Assembly: GCA_937921805.1 (NCBI GenBank)
Contig: CAKZUS010000030.1
Location: 1-5,493 of the forward strand
DNA length: 5,493 nucleotides
Origin: an uncultured Granulosicoccaceae bacterium
GTDB taxonomy: Bacteria; Pseudomonadota; Gammaproteobacteria; JABXHR01
Direction: 5' to 3'
Part shown: one piece after another, positions 1 through 5,493 of the stretch
Layout of the letters: each line of letters opens with the position of its first letter
Numbering within the stretch: the stretch's first letter is position 1
Position numbers and translations under genes: made by a program
Notes under the pieces: generated by a model
What the model was told of the DNA's origin: nothing
Database searches by the model: none
What the model saw: the letters and a program-made list of their open reading frames with translations, nothing else

Positions 1-1722
1 CGCCATACCCTCGGCGAGTTTGGAGACAAAATACTCGGCCAGAGTCTCATAGCCCGCGGCATCGCCGCGCACCCGCTGCAGCAGCTCATCGGGGAGCAGA
101 TCGGGGCGCTGCGTAACGCCGGGGTGAATGCGTACCGAGTAGCGAATGATGTCTTCGAGATTCACCAGACCGACGCCACCGGAGGGCAGGGCGCTCGCGG
201 CCAGAGCGAGAGGAGGACGGTGTAGGCTCAGCATAAAGGGGTTGTGCGAGGGAGCTGCCTCGGCGGCGTCCCAGCGAAAAGGCACGACGCGCGTCGCGCC
301 ACGCCAGACGCGCGCGACCCCGTCTCCGCCGCAAGACACGGACACCATCTCGCCGTCTTGCAGTAGCTCTGTAATCGGTTCGCGAAAGATGGCCATCGGT
401 ATGCGTGCATCACGCGCGAGCCGGGCGCCTCGGCTGGTTTCGCCGCCATTTTCGACCAAGATTGCTGCCGCGCAGCGCAGCGCCTCGGCCCAGTCTGGCT
501 CAAAGCTGTGGGTGAGCAGGATCTCTCCCTGCTGCAAGTCTTCTAGGTCCGCGACATCGGGCACAAAACGCACACGCCCTTGGGCGTTGCCATGGCCAAT
601 ACCGCGTCCACGGCAAATTTCAAGGCTCGGGTTAGCGGGGGCTTCGGCGTGCGAGAGCTGGGGACGCGAAGCAAGTGTCGTAAGCGGTGCAACACCGGTG
701 AGGAAAAGCTGGTCTGTATTGCCGTCAATAGCAAAATCAATCGACAGCGGCAGCGGCATGCTGGCCCGTTCGCGCACGAGCTGTTCGACCAATAAGGCTT
801 CGCGCCCCAACTGCAGCAAGCGCGCATCATCGAGGCAAAACTGCTCGCGCTCGGGAGCTTGGACGCGCACATTGCGCACCTTGACTCCGCTGAGGCGATC
901 GTTCCCATACACCATTTTTAGGGCCTTACTGCCCAGAGTTTTTTGCAAAATGGCGTGCTTACCATCACGTAAAGTGGGCTTGAAGAGCAAATACTCGTCT
1001 GGTTCGACAATGCCGCGCTCGACAGGCTCGCGCAGCCCGTAGTTGGCGTCGATCACAAACACATTGTCCCAACCCGAATCGGGGTCAGCCGTGAGCAGCG
1101 TGCCTGAGACAGCGAGGTCTGAGCGCACCATGCGCTGTACGATAATCGCGCAGGCATTGGGTGCCAGTGACAGACCGTGTTGCAAGCGATAAACCAGCGC
1201 CCGGTCGGTGTAGAGCGTCGCAACTACGAGCTTGAGCGTGGCCAGGATGCTCTCCAGGCCGACGACATTGAGATGATGCCCGTCGGCGCCGGTGACGCGC
1301 GACGAGACGCCAGGCACATTGAGTACCGATGGGCGCATCCACACGCCTTGCGACACGGCATCAGTATCGGCATAGAGGTCTTGCAGCGCTTCTGCGATGG
1401 CTTGTGCAAGCCCCTCGGGGATTTGCGCGTGCATAATGCTTGCACGGACCTGCCCGCCAATATAGAACAAGCGTTGCAGCTCGCAGGGATCGAGTCCTTC
1501 CATCGCACTCTGAATTGTTTCGAACAAGCCGTTGTGCTGAAAAAAATCTCCCATGGCAGAGCAGGTCACCACAAAGCCATTGGGGACTTGGACATCTAGC
1601 GGGGTGAGATCTCGGTACAAGGCGGCACTTAAGCCCCCTTCGGCCCCCACTTCTTGATGATGGTGCTGGCGAATTCGCACCAGTGGTAGTACATAATCTG
1701 AAGGTCTCACGGACACCAACAT
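1..1722 (-). CDS. PpsA-like protein lacking the catalytic residues (probable pseudoenzyme), C-terminus outside window
   Basis: My translation of the minus strand from ATG 1722 gives 574 codons with no stop, continuing past base 1. It aligns end to end with E. coli phosphoenolpyruvate synthase (about 790 residues, ATP + pyruvate to PEP). Fold-level matches include VPNGF (46-50), QRMVRSDLAVSG (196-207), PDEYLLFKPTL (241-251), a mobile domain (about 370-475) and GVGL..LE at the start of the PEP/pyruvate barrel (516-523). The catalytic parts are gone. GGK lysine becomes Glu28. VRSSATAED becomes MRPSVLNVP (129-137), keeping Arg130. QARPE becomes GVAPL (343-347). The phosphohistidine in TCHAA becomes Arg431 (TSRGA). 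The barrel pyruvate-binding arginine (Arg561 in PPDK) becomes Asn521. Glu232 and Glu523 are kept. I infer a non-catalytic, possibly regulatory or binding role; true PEP synthase activity is very unlikely. The start is uncertain: no clear ribosome binding site precedes ATG 1722, and an in-frame GTG lies at 1761. Homology is near certain; the role is unknown. Confidence 0.88.
   Translation of the reverse strand, partial: MLVSVRPSDYVLPLVRIRQHHHQEVGAEGGLSAALYRDLTPLDVQVPNGFVVTCSAMGDFFQHNGLFETIQSAMEGLDPCELQRLFYIGGQVRASIMHAQIPEGLAQAIAEALQDLYADTDAVSQGVWMRPSVLNVPGVSSRVTGADGHHLNVVGLESILATLKLVVATLYTDRALVYRLQHGLSLAPNACAIIVQRMVRSDLAVSGTLLTADPDSGWDNVFVIDANYGLREPVERGIVEPDEYLLFKPTLRDGKHAILQKTLGSKALKMVYGNDRLSGVKVRNVRVQAPEREQFCLDDARLLQLGREALLVEQLVRERASMPLPLSIDFAIDGNTDQLFLTGVAPLTTLASRPQLSHAEAPANPSLEICRGRGIGHGNAQGRVRFVPDVADLEDLQQGEILLTHSFEPDWAEALRCAAAILVENGGETSRGARLARDARIPMAIFREPITELLQDGEMVSVSCGGDGVARVWRGATRVVPFRWDAAEAAPSHNPFMLSLHRPPLALAASALPSGGVGLVNLEDIIRYSVRIHPGVTQRPDLLPDELLQRVRGDAAGYETLAEYFVSKLAEGMA
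1692..1697 (+). promoter_or_regulatory. Possible -10 element (CATAAT) for the DUF1249 gene
   Basis: CATAAT matches the sigma-70 -10 consensus at five of six positions and would place a transcript start about 30 bases before the GTG at 1736. No good -35 hexamer stands 16-18 bases upstream (the best nearby is TGGCGA at 1667-1672, with too long a spacer). It lies inside the 5' end of the divergent PpsA-like gene, as any promoter for this gene must, because only 13 bases separate the two starts. This is a weak candidate. Confidence 0.2.
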
Positions 1723-1726
1723 AAAT

Positions 1727-1730
1727 GGAG
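1727..1730 (+). promoter_or_regulatory. Ribosome binding site of the DUF1249 gene
   Basis: GGAG stands five bases before GTG 1736. It decides the start, because the gene has no ATG at a matching position. It sits in the 13-base gap between the two divergent start codons. Confidence 0.75.
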
Positions 1731-1735
1731 CAGAA

Positions 1736-2215
1736 GTGTTTAATGATACTAGCCCGCACACGCTGTACAAGCGCCGTCGTCCGCTCGAAGCACGCTTGTC
1801 GTATTTGCTGGAGCTGTATGAGCATAATTATCGGCTATTGCATCTGTTGTGTGGGCGCCACTTTGTGGCACCGCAAAGTACGGTCATGCTGTCGTATGTT
1901 CCTGGATGTAGAGATCTTTATTGGAGTGTGGGGAACCGCTCGCGCTTTACCACGACGATGCATTTGAGCTATCGCATCGCTGGGGCTAACGAAGTGCTGC
2001 AGCTTCCCGACTTCACGGTCACGGTTTATCACGATGCGCGTTTGGCAGAAGTGGCTAGTGGTCTGGTGCATGGTTTGCGCCACGAACCACGACGTCAGCG
2101 AGATTTGCAAGAGAGTTGGCGCGTCAATCGGTATTTGTTCAAATGGCTGGGCCTGTGCTTGCGCCAAGGACATCATTTTGACCGCACAAGTATGGAGACA
2201 ACGAAAGTCGGATAA
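1736..2215 (+). CDS. DUF1249 family protein (YqiB-like)
   Basis: A 159-residue protein starting at GTG. It resembles E. coli YqiB (about 140 residues, function unknown to me). The N-terminal helical part LSYLLELYEHNYRLLHLL (21-38) corresponds to the YqiB segment around MRLCEMNFSQLRRLLP. The central beta strands end in the family hallmark VTVYHDARLAEVASG (95-109; YqiB has VRLYHDAMVAEVCSS). The helix WRVNRYLFKWLGLCLRQG (128-145) matches QINQFLADWLRYCLAHG. The residues after about 146 look like a short unconserved tail. No signal peptide, membrane segment or catalytic motif is visible, so it is probably a soluble cytoplasmic protein. In E. coli the gene sits between nudF and cpdA; here it lies between a divergent PpsA-like gene and a formate dehydrogenase operon. 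Sampled stretches are far less GC-rich than the flanking genes (28 of 60 bases at 1801-1860 against 42 of 60 at 3241-3300). Family assignment is firm; function is not known. Confidence 0.88.
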   Translation: MFNDTSPHTLYKRRRPLEARLSYLLELYEHNYRLLHLLCGRHFVAPQSTVMLSYVPGCRDLYWSVGNRSRFTTTMHLSYRIAGANEVLQLPDFTVTVYHDARLAEVASGLVHGLRHEPRRQRDLQESWRVNRYLFKWLGLCLRQGHHFDRTSMETTKVG

Positions 2216-2305
2216 TACTCAAATCAAGGTCGCTGTCAGTACACAAGATAATAGCGATGCGACTACTATAGGCCTCATTCTCTGAGCATTAGGTCTGCCT
2301 CTCTC
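2216..2305. promoter_or_regulatory. AT-rich intergenic leader upstream of the formate dehydrogenase genes
   Basis: The 90-base gap is AT-rich compared with the genes around it (26 G or C in 2221-2280). It is the natural place for a promoter or operator of the downstream operon. GATAATA occurs twice in direct orientation, at 2211-2217 and 2247-2253; each contains a -10-like GATAAT, but neither has a convincing -35 at normal spacing. TACTAT at 2264-2269 is a third weak -10 candidate. CTCA-TTCTC-TGAG (2274-2286) is only a four-base stem. I see no sigma-54 site and no hairpin followed by a T run. Readthrough from the DUF1249 gene is also possible. Confidence 0.4.
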
Positions 2306-3994
2306 ATGATCCCCTCTACCGCTGCAGCGGAGCCTGGTACGAAGCGCCGCAAGCGTGGCCGCGCCCGTGGTCGCAATGTCGATCTCAATGCCTTGTTGGA
2401 CGTGCGCCGCTTGTTGGGCGACGCCAGTCGAGAGCGTGAATATTTGATTGAACACTTGCATCAATTGCAAGATCATTACGCCTGCCTGCAAGACAGTCAT
2501 CTGGTCGCTTTAGCGCACGAGATGCGACTGAGCCCTGCCGAGGTGTACGAAGTCGCGACTTTCTATCATCATTTCGATGTGGTCAAAGGCGACGATGCGG
2601 CGCCGCCGGCACTGACTGTGCGCGTCTGTGAGTCGATGAGCTGCGCCTTGGCGGGGAGCGAGGCGCTGATTGATCAGCTCCACACCTCATTGGGCGCGGA
2701 GGTTCGAGTCCAAAGGGTCCCCTGCGTAGGGCGCTGTGAGCAGGCCCCGGTTGCTGTGGTGGGGCAAAACCCTATTGCCAATGCCACGCCTGAGGCGGTC
2801 GAGACGGCCGTGGCGAGCGACGCCCGCCATGCCCCGGCGCTACCCGATGCGCAGCGCCTGCAAGCGTATGTGGCAGCGGGAGGCTACCAGGTGTACCGCG
2901 AGCTGCTCGCTGGGACGCGCGATGCCGAACAAATCATTGCCACGATGGAAAGCTCCGGCTTGCGCGGCTTAGGTGGTGCAGGCTTTCCTGCGGGGCGCAA
3001 GTGGCGCATTTTGCGAGATCAGCCGTCGCCGCGTTATTTAGCCGTCAATATCGACGAAGGCGAGCCAGGGACGTTTAAAGACCGGCACTATCTAGAGCAG
3101 CGCCCGCACCAGATGCTCGAAGGCGTGCTGATCGCCTGTCAGGTAGTGGGCATTGAGCGCGTGTGGCTGTATCTGCGCGACGAATACCCGCACATCAACG
3201 CGCTCTTGCAAGAGTGCCTGCAAGAGCTGCGCGCGGCCTTTCCTGAGGCGCCGCGCATTGAGCTGCGCCGCGGAGCGGGGGCCTATATCTGCGGCGAAGA
3301 GTCGGCCATGATCGAGTCCATTGAAGGCAAACGCGGCATGCCTCGGCTGCGCCCACCCTATGTGGCGCAAGTGGGGCTATTCGGCAAGCCGACCTTGGAG
3401 CACAACTGCGAGACCTTGCACTGGGTGCCCGAGATCATCGCCAAGGGCGGTGACTGGTTCGCAAGTTTTGGGCGCAACGGGCGCACGGGGCTGCGTAGCT
3501 TCTCGGTGAGTGGCCGGGTTAACAAGCCGGGCGTACACCTTGCTCCTGCGGGTATCACGGTACGCGAACTCATCGATGAATATTGCGGCGGCATGCAAGA
3601 CGGGCATGAGCTATACGGCTATTTTCCTGGGGGCGCCTCAGGGGGAATCTTGCCGGCGAAGCACGATAACGTGGCCCTGGATTTCGATACGCTGCAACCT
3701 TTGGGCTGCTTTATTGGCTCGGCGGCGGTGATGATATTTAGCCAACACGACCGCGCGCGCGACATGGCGCTCAATGCGATGCGGTTTTTTGCGCACGAGT
3801 CCTGCGGGCAGTGCACGCCGTGTCGCGTTGGTACCGAGAAAGCGGCCGCCTTGATGGAGCAGGAACATTGGGATCAAGCCTTGCTCGAAGACTTGGCGAC
3901 GGTGATGGTGGACGCGTCGATTTGCGGCCTAGGCCAAGCGGCTCCTAACCCCTTGCGTTGTGCGATTCAATACTTCCCAGAGGAGTTCAAATAG
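2306..3994 (+). CDS. fdh1B: NAD-dependent formate dehydrogenase beta subunit, NuoE-NuoF fusion (FDH1 type)
   Basis: This 562-residue subunit takes electrons from the catalytic subunit and passes them to NAD+ through FMN. The N-terminal half is NuoE/FdsG-like: thioredoxin-fold [2Fe-2S] ligands Cys108, Cys113, Cys140 and Cys144, preceded by the typical ATFYHHF (84-90). The C-terminal half is NuoF/FdsB-like: the glycine-rich FMN/NAD region GLGGAGFPAG (221-230), DEGEPGTFKDR (250-260), GAGAYICGEESA (323-334), and [4Fe-4S] ligands Cys500, Cys503, Cys506 and Cys540. Length, fusion order and a basic N-terminal stretch (about residues 13-23) all match M. extorquens Fdh1B (about 570 residues) from memory. 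In the FdsABG type the two halves are separate proteins. ATG 2306 is the first usable start after an in-frame stop at 2252; its ribosome binding site is poor (AGG at 2291-2293, too far upstream). The stop overlaps the next gene's start by one base. No signal peptide; cytoplasmic. Confidence 0.95.
   Translation: MIPSTAAAEPGTKRRKRGRARGRNVDLNALLDVRRLLGDASREREYLIEHLHQLQDHYACLQDSHLVALAHEMRLSPAEVYEVATFYHHFDVVKGDDAAPPALTVRVCESMSCALAGSEALIDQLHTSLGAEVRVQRVPCVGRCEQAPVAVVGQNPIANATPEAVETAVASDARHAPALPDAQRLQAYVAAGGYQVYRELLAGTRDAEQIIATMESSGLRGLGGAGFPAGRKWRILRDQPSPRYLAVNIDEGEPGTFKDRHYLEQRPHQMLEGVLIACQVVGIERVWLYLRDEYPHINALLQECLQELRAAFPEAPRIELRRGAGAYICGEESAMIESIEGKRGMPRLRPPYVAQVGLFGKPTLEHNCETLHWVPEIIAKGGDWFASFGRNGRTGLRSFSVSGRVNKPGVHLAPAGITVRELIDEYCGGMQDGHELYGYFPGGASGGILPAKHDNVALDFDTLQPLGCFIGSAAVMIFSQHDRARDMALNAMRFFAHESCGQCTPCRVGTEKAAALMEQEHWDQALLEDLATVMVDASICGLGQAAPNPLRCAIQYFPEEFK
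3979..3985 (+). promoter_or_regulatory. Ribosome binding site of the formate dehydrogenase alpha gene
   Basis: AGAGGAG lies inside the last codons of the beta-subunit gene, eight bases before GTG 3994. It fixes that GTG as the alpha-subunit start. The beta stop TAG (3992-3994) and the GTG share one base, an arrangement typical of translational coupling that would help make the two subunits in equal amounts. Confidence 0.8.
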
Positions 3995-5493
3995 TGGCAG
4001 TCCAAACCCAAGCCGTACCTGGCGTTGATTTTGTTCTCGATGGGAAAAACATCAGTGCCCAAGCGGGCGAGACGATTTTACAGGCCGCACAGCGCCACGG
4101 CGTTGAGATCCCGCACCTGTGCTACAAAGATGGCTTACGCGCCGATGGAAACTGCCGTGCTTGTGTGGTCGAGATTGACGGCGAGCGCACCCTGGCGCCC
4201 TCATGCTGCCGCGCGCCCTCGCCCGATATGGTGGTCCACAGCGACAATGAACGCGCGCGACGCAGCCAAAAGCTTGTGCTCGAACTACTGGCCAGCGATG
4301 TCAGCGAGCAGGCCTATCGCCCTGACTCAGAACTCGGGTATTGGTGCGAAAAACTCGAAGTGGGCACGCCCCGCTTTGCGCCGCGCCACAACCCCGCAGC
4401 GGATCTGAGCCATCCCGGCATCGCGGTCAACCTCGACGCCTGTATCCAGTGCACGCGTTGCGTGCGCGCCTGTCGAGAAGAGCAGGTCAACGACGTTATC
4501 GGCCTCGCCTATCGAGGCGGGCACTCAGCGATTGTGTTTGATCTTGACGACCCCATGGGGCAAAGCTCTTGCGTGGGCTGCGGCGAATGTGTGCAAGCCT
4601 GCCCAACGGGCGCGCTGATGCCTTCCAACAACGTAGGAATGCTGGAGATCGACCGCGAAGTTGATTCTGTTTGCCCGTACTGCGGCGTCGGTTGCCTGCT
4701 GACCTATAAAGTCAAAGATGACCGCATTGTCTCGGTGGAGGGGCGTGACGGTCCGGCCAATAAAAGCCGCTTGTGCGTCAAAGGGCGCTACGGCTTTGAC
4801 TATATCCATAATCCAGAGCGCTTGACCACGCCGCTGATTCGCCGCGACGATATTCCCAAAGGCATCAATGCGCACTTTGATCCCGCGCAGCCCCTGAAGA
4901 TGTTCCGCGAGGCCAGTTGGGAAGAGGCGATGCACTATGCTGCTGAGGGCCTCAAAAACATCCGCGATACGCACCAAGGCCAGGCACTGGCAGGATTTGG
5001 CTCCGCCAAAGGCTCCAATGAAGAAGCGTATTTGTTCCAAAAGCTGATCCGTACCGGGTTTGGTACCAACAACGTCGATCACTGCACGCGCCTGTGCCAT
5101 GCCTCGTCGGTCTCGGCGCTGCTCGAAGGCATCGGCTCTGGAGCCGTGTCGAATCAGGTCGAAGACGTTGCTTTGGCCGATGTGATTGTCGTGATTGGCT
5201 CTAATCCGACCGTGAATCACCCAGTGGCGGCGACGTTTATCAAAAACGCCATCAAATCTGGGCGCCAACTGGTGGTGATGGACCCCCGCCAAACCGAAAT
5301 CGCCCGCCATGCCGCGCACTATCTCCAGTTTCGCCCCGATACGGACGTGGCGATGCTCAATGCGATGCTGCACGTCATCATCGAAGAAGGGCTGACGGAC
5401 GCGCGCTTTATTGCTGAGCGCACGCACGATTTTGAGGCCATTGCCGCCAATGTGCGCGACTACTCGCCCGAGAAAATGGCGCCGATTTGCGGG
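3994..5493 (+). CDS. fdh1A: NAD-dependent formate dehydrogenase alpha (catalytic) subunit, FDH1/FdsA type, C-terminus outside window
   Basis: The first 500 residues are visible; relatives have roughly 930-990. The subunit oxidises formate to CO2 at a molybdenum or tungsten bis-MGD centre. Domains in order: an N-terminal plant-ferredoxin-like [2Fe-2S] domain with Cys43, Cys54, Cys57 and Cys71; a two-cluster [4Fe-4S] domain with Cys150, 153, 156 and 160, and Cys193, 196, 199 and 203; then the molybdopterin oxidoreductase N-terminal cluster, Cys227, Cys230, Cys234 and Cys261. The active-site motif DHCTRLCHASS (362-372) places Cys368 where E. coli FdhF has selenocysteine 140, followed by the catalytic His369. 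The catalytic arginine (FdhF Arg333) should lie beyond the window. SNPTVNHPVA and DPRQTE belong to the cofactor-binding region. It has no Tat signal, so it is cytoplasmic. The sequence cannot tell molybdenum from tungsten. GTG start chosen from the strong ribosome binding site and coupling to the beta gene. FdhD or FdsD-like accessory genes, if present, would be outside the window. Confidence 0.96.
   Translation, partial: MAVQTQAVPGVDFVLDGKNISAQAGETILQAAQRHGVEIPHLCYKDGLRADGNCRACVVEIDGERTLAPSCCRAPSPDMVVHSDNERARRSQKLVLELLASDVSEQAYRPDSELGYWCEKLEVGTPRFAPRHNPAADLSHPGIAVNLDACIQCTRCVRACREEQVNDVIGLAYRGGHSAIVFDLDDPMGQSSCVGCGECVQACPTGALMPSNNVGMLEIDREVDSVCPYCGVGCLLTYKVKDDRIVSVEGRDGPANKSRLCVKGRYGFDYIHNPERLTTPLIRRDDIPKGINAHFDPAQPLKMFREASWEEAMHYAAEGLKNIRDTHQGQALAGFGSAKGSNEEAYLFQKLIRTGFGTNNVDHCTRLCHASSVSALLEGIGSGAVSNQVEDVALADVIVVIGSNPTVNHPVAATFIKNAIKSGRQLVVMDPRQTEIARHAAHYLQFRPDTDVAMLNAMLHVIIEEGLTDARFIAERTHDFEAIAANVRDYSPEKMAPICG

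Noticed and set aside
146..1042. Open frame of 298 codons on the plus strand opposite the PpsA-like gene
   Set aside because: The translation is rich in Ser and Arg, resembles no family I know, and is explained as the antisense of a GC-rich coding frame that aligns well to PpsA.
1..1722. The PpsA-like gene as a decayed pseudogene
   Set aside because: There is no stop or frameshift in 574 codons, and fold motifs persist over the full visible length while only catalytic positions are lost, which fits a maintained pseudoenzyme better. The unseen C-terminus leaves some doubt.
1361..1825. Minus-strand frame of 154 codons spanning the divergent start region
   Set aside because: It is in a different frame from the PpsA-like protein, shows no family resemblance, and crosses both the well-supported DUF1249 start and the PpsA-like N-terminus.
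2178..2216. TTGACC (2178-2183) with GATAAT (2211-2216) as a sigma-70 promoter
   Set aside because: The spacer is 27 bases, far beyond the normal 16-18, so the two hexamers are unlikely to work together.
4025..4408. Plus-strand frame of 127 codons within the start of the alpha-subunit gene
   Set aside because: It is a shifted frame over the [2Fe-2S] domain. The frame starting at GTG 3994 carries the conserved cysteines and a strong ribosome binding site.
4525..5427. Open frame of 300 codons on the minus strand, antisense to the formate dehydrogenase alpha gene
   Set aside because: The plus strand here encodes clear molybdopterin oxidoreductase motifs. The antisense product has no recognisable domain; long antisense frames are common in GC-rich genes.

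Overview
The window (5,493 bases, mostly high GC with a distinctly AT-richer middle) reads as chromosomal DNA from a proteobacterium. A gammaproteobacterium is the best guess, because the small middle gene belongs to the DUF1249/YqiB family, which I know mainly from that class. I cannot name a genus.

Left third, minus strand (1722 down to base 1, running off the window): a long uninterrupted reading frame that follows phosphoenolpyruvate synthase (PpsA) from the N-terminus, through the phosphohistidine domain, into the start of the C-terminal barrel. Every catalytic element I can align is changed. The phosphorylated histidine is Arg431, the nucleotide-binding lysine is Glu28, the VRSSATAED loop is destroyed, the QARPE motif is gone, and the barrel arginine that binds pyruvate is Asn521. 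The frame is intact, so it looks like a maintained pseudoenzyme and not a decayed gene. This is the most unusual item in the window.

Middle, plus strand (1736-2215): a DUF1249 (YqiB-like) gene with a GTG start and a clear ribosome binding site. It is divergent from the PpsA-like gene, with only 13 bases between the two start codons. It is followed by a 90-base AT-rich gap (2216-2305) that probably holds control signals for the next genes.

Right half, plus strand (2306-5493, running off the window): the two structural genes of a soluble, cytoplasmic, NAD-linked, metal-dependent formate dehydrogenase of the Methylorubrum extorquens FDH1 type. The first encodes a fused NuoE-NuoF diaphorase subunit ([2Fe-2S], FMN, NAD, [4Fe-4S]). 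The second encodes the catalytic subunit, with an N-terminal ferredoxin-like iron-sulfur chain and a bis-MGD molybdenum or tungsten active site with Cys368-His369. The genes overlap by one base and are probably translationally coupled. Electrons would pass from formate to the metal centre, along the iron-sulfur chain to FMN, and on to NAD+. The reverse reaction, CO2 reduction, is known for close relatives.

No RNA genes, insertion sequences, CRISPR arrays or convincing intrinsic terminators were seen.
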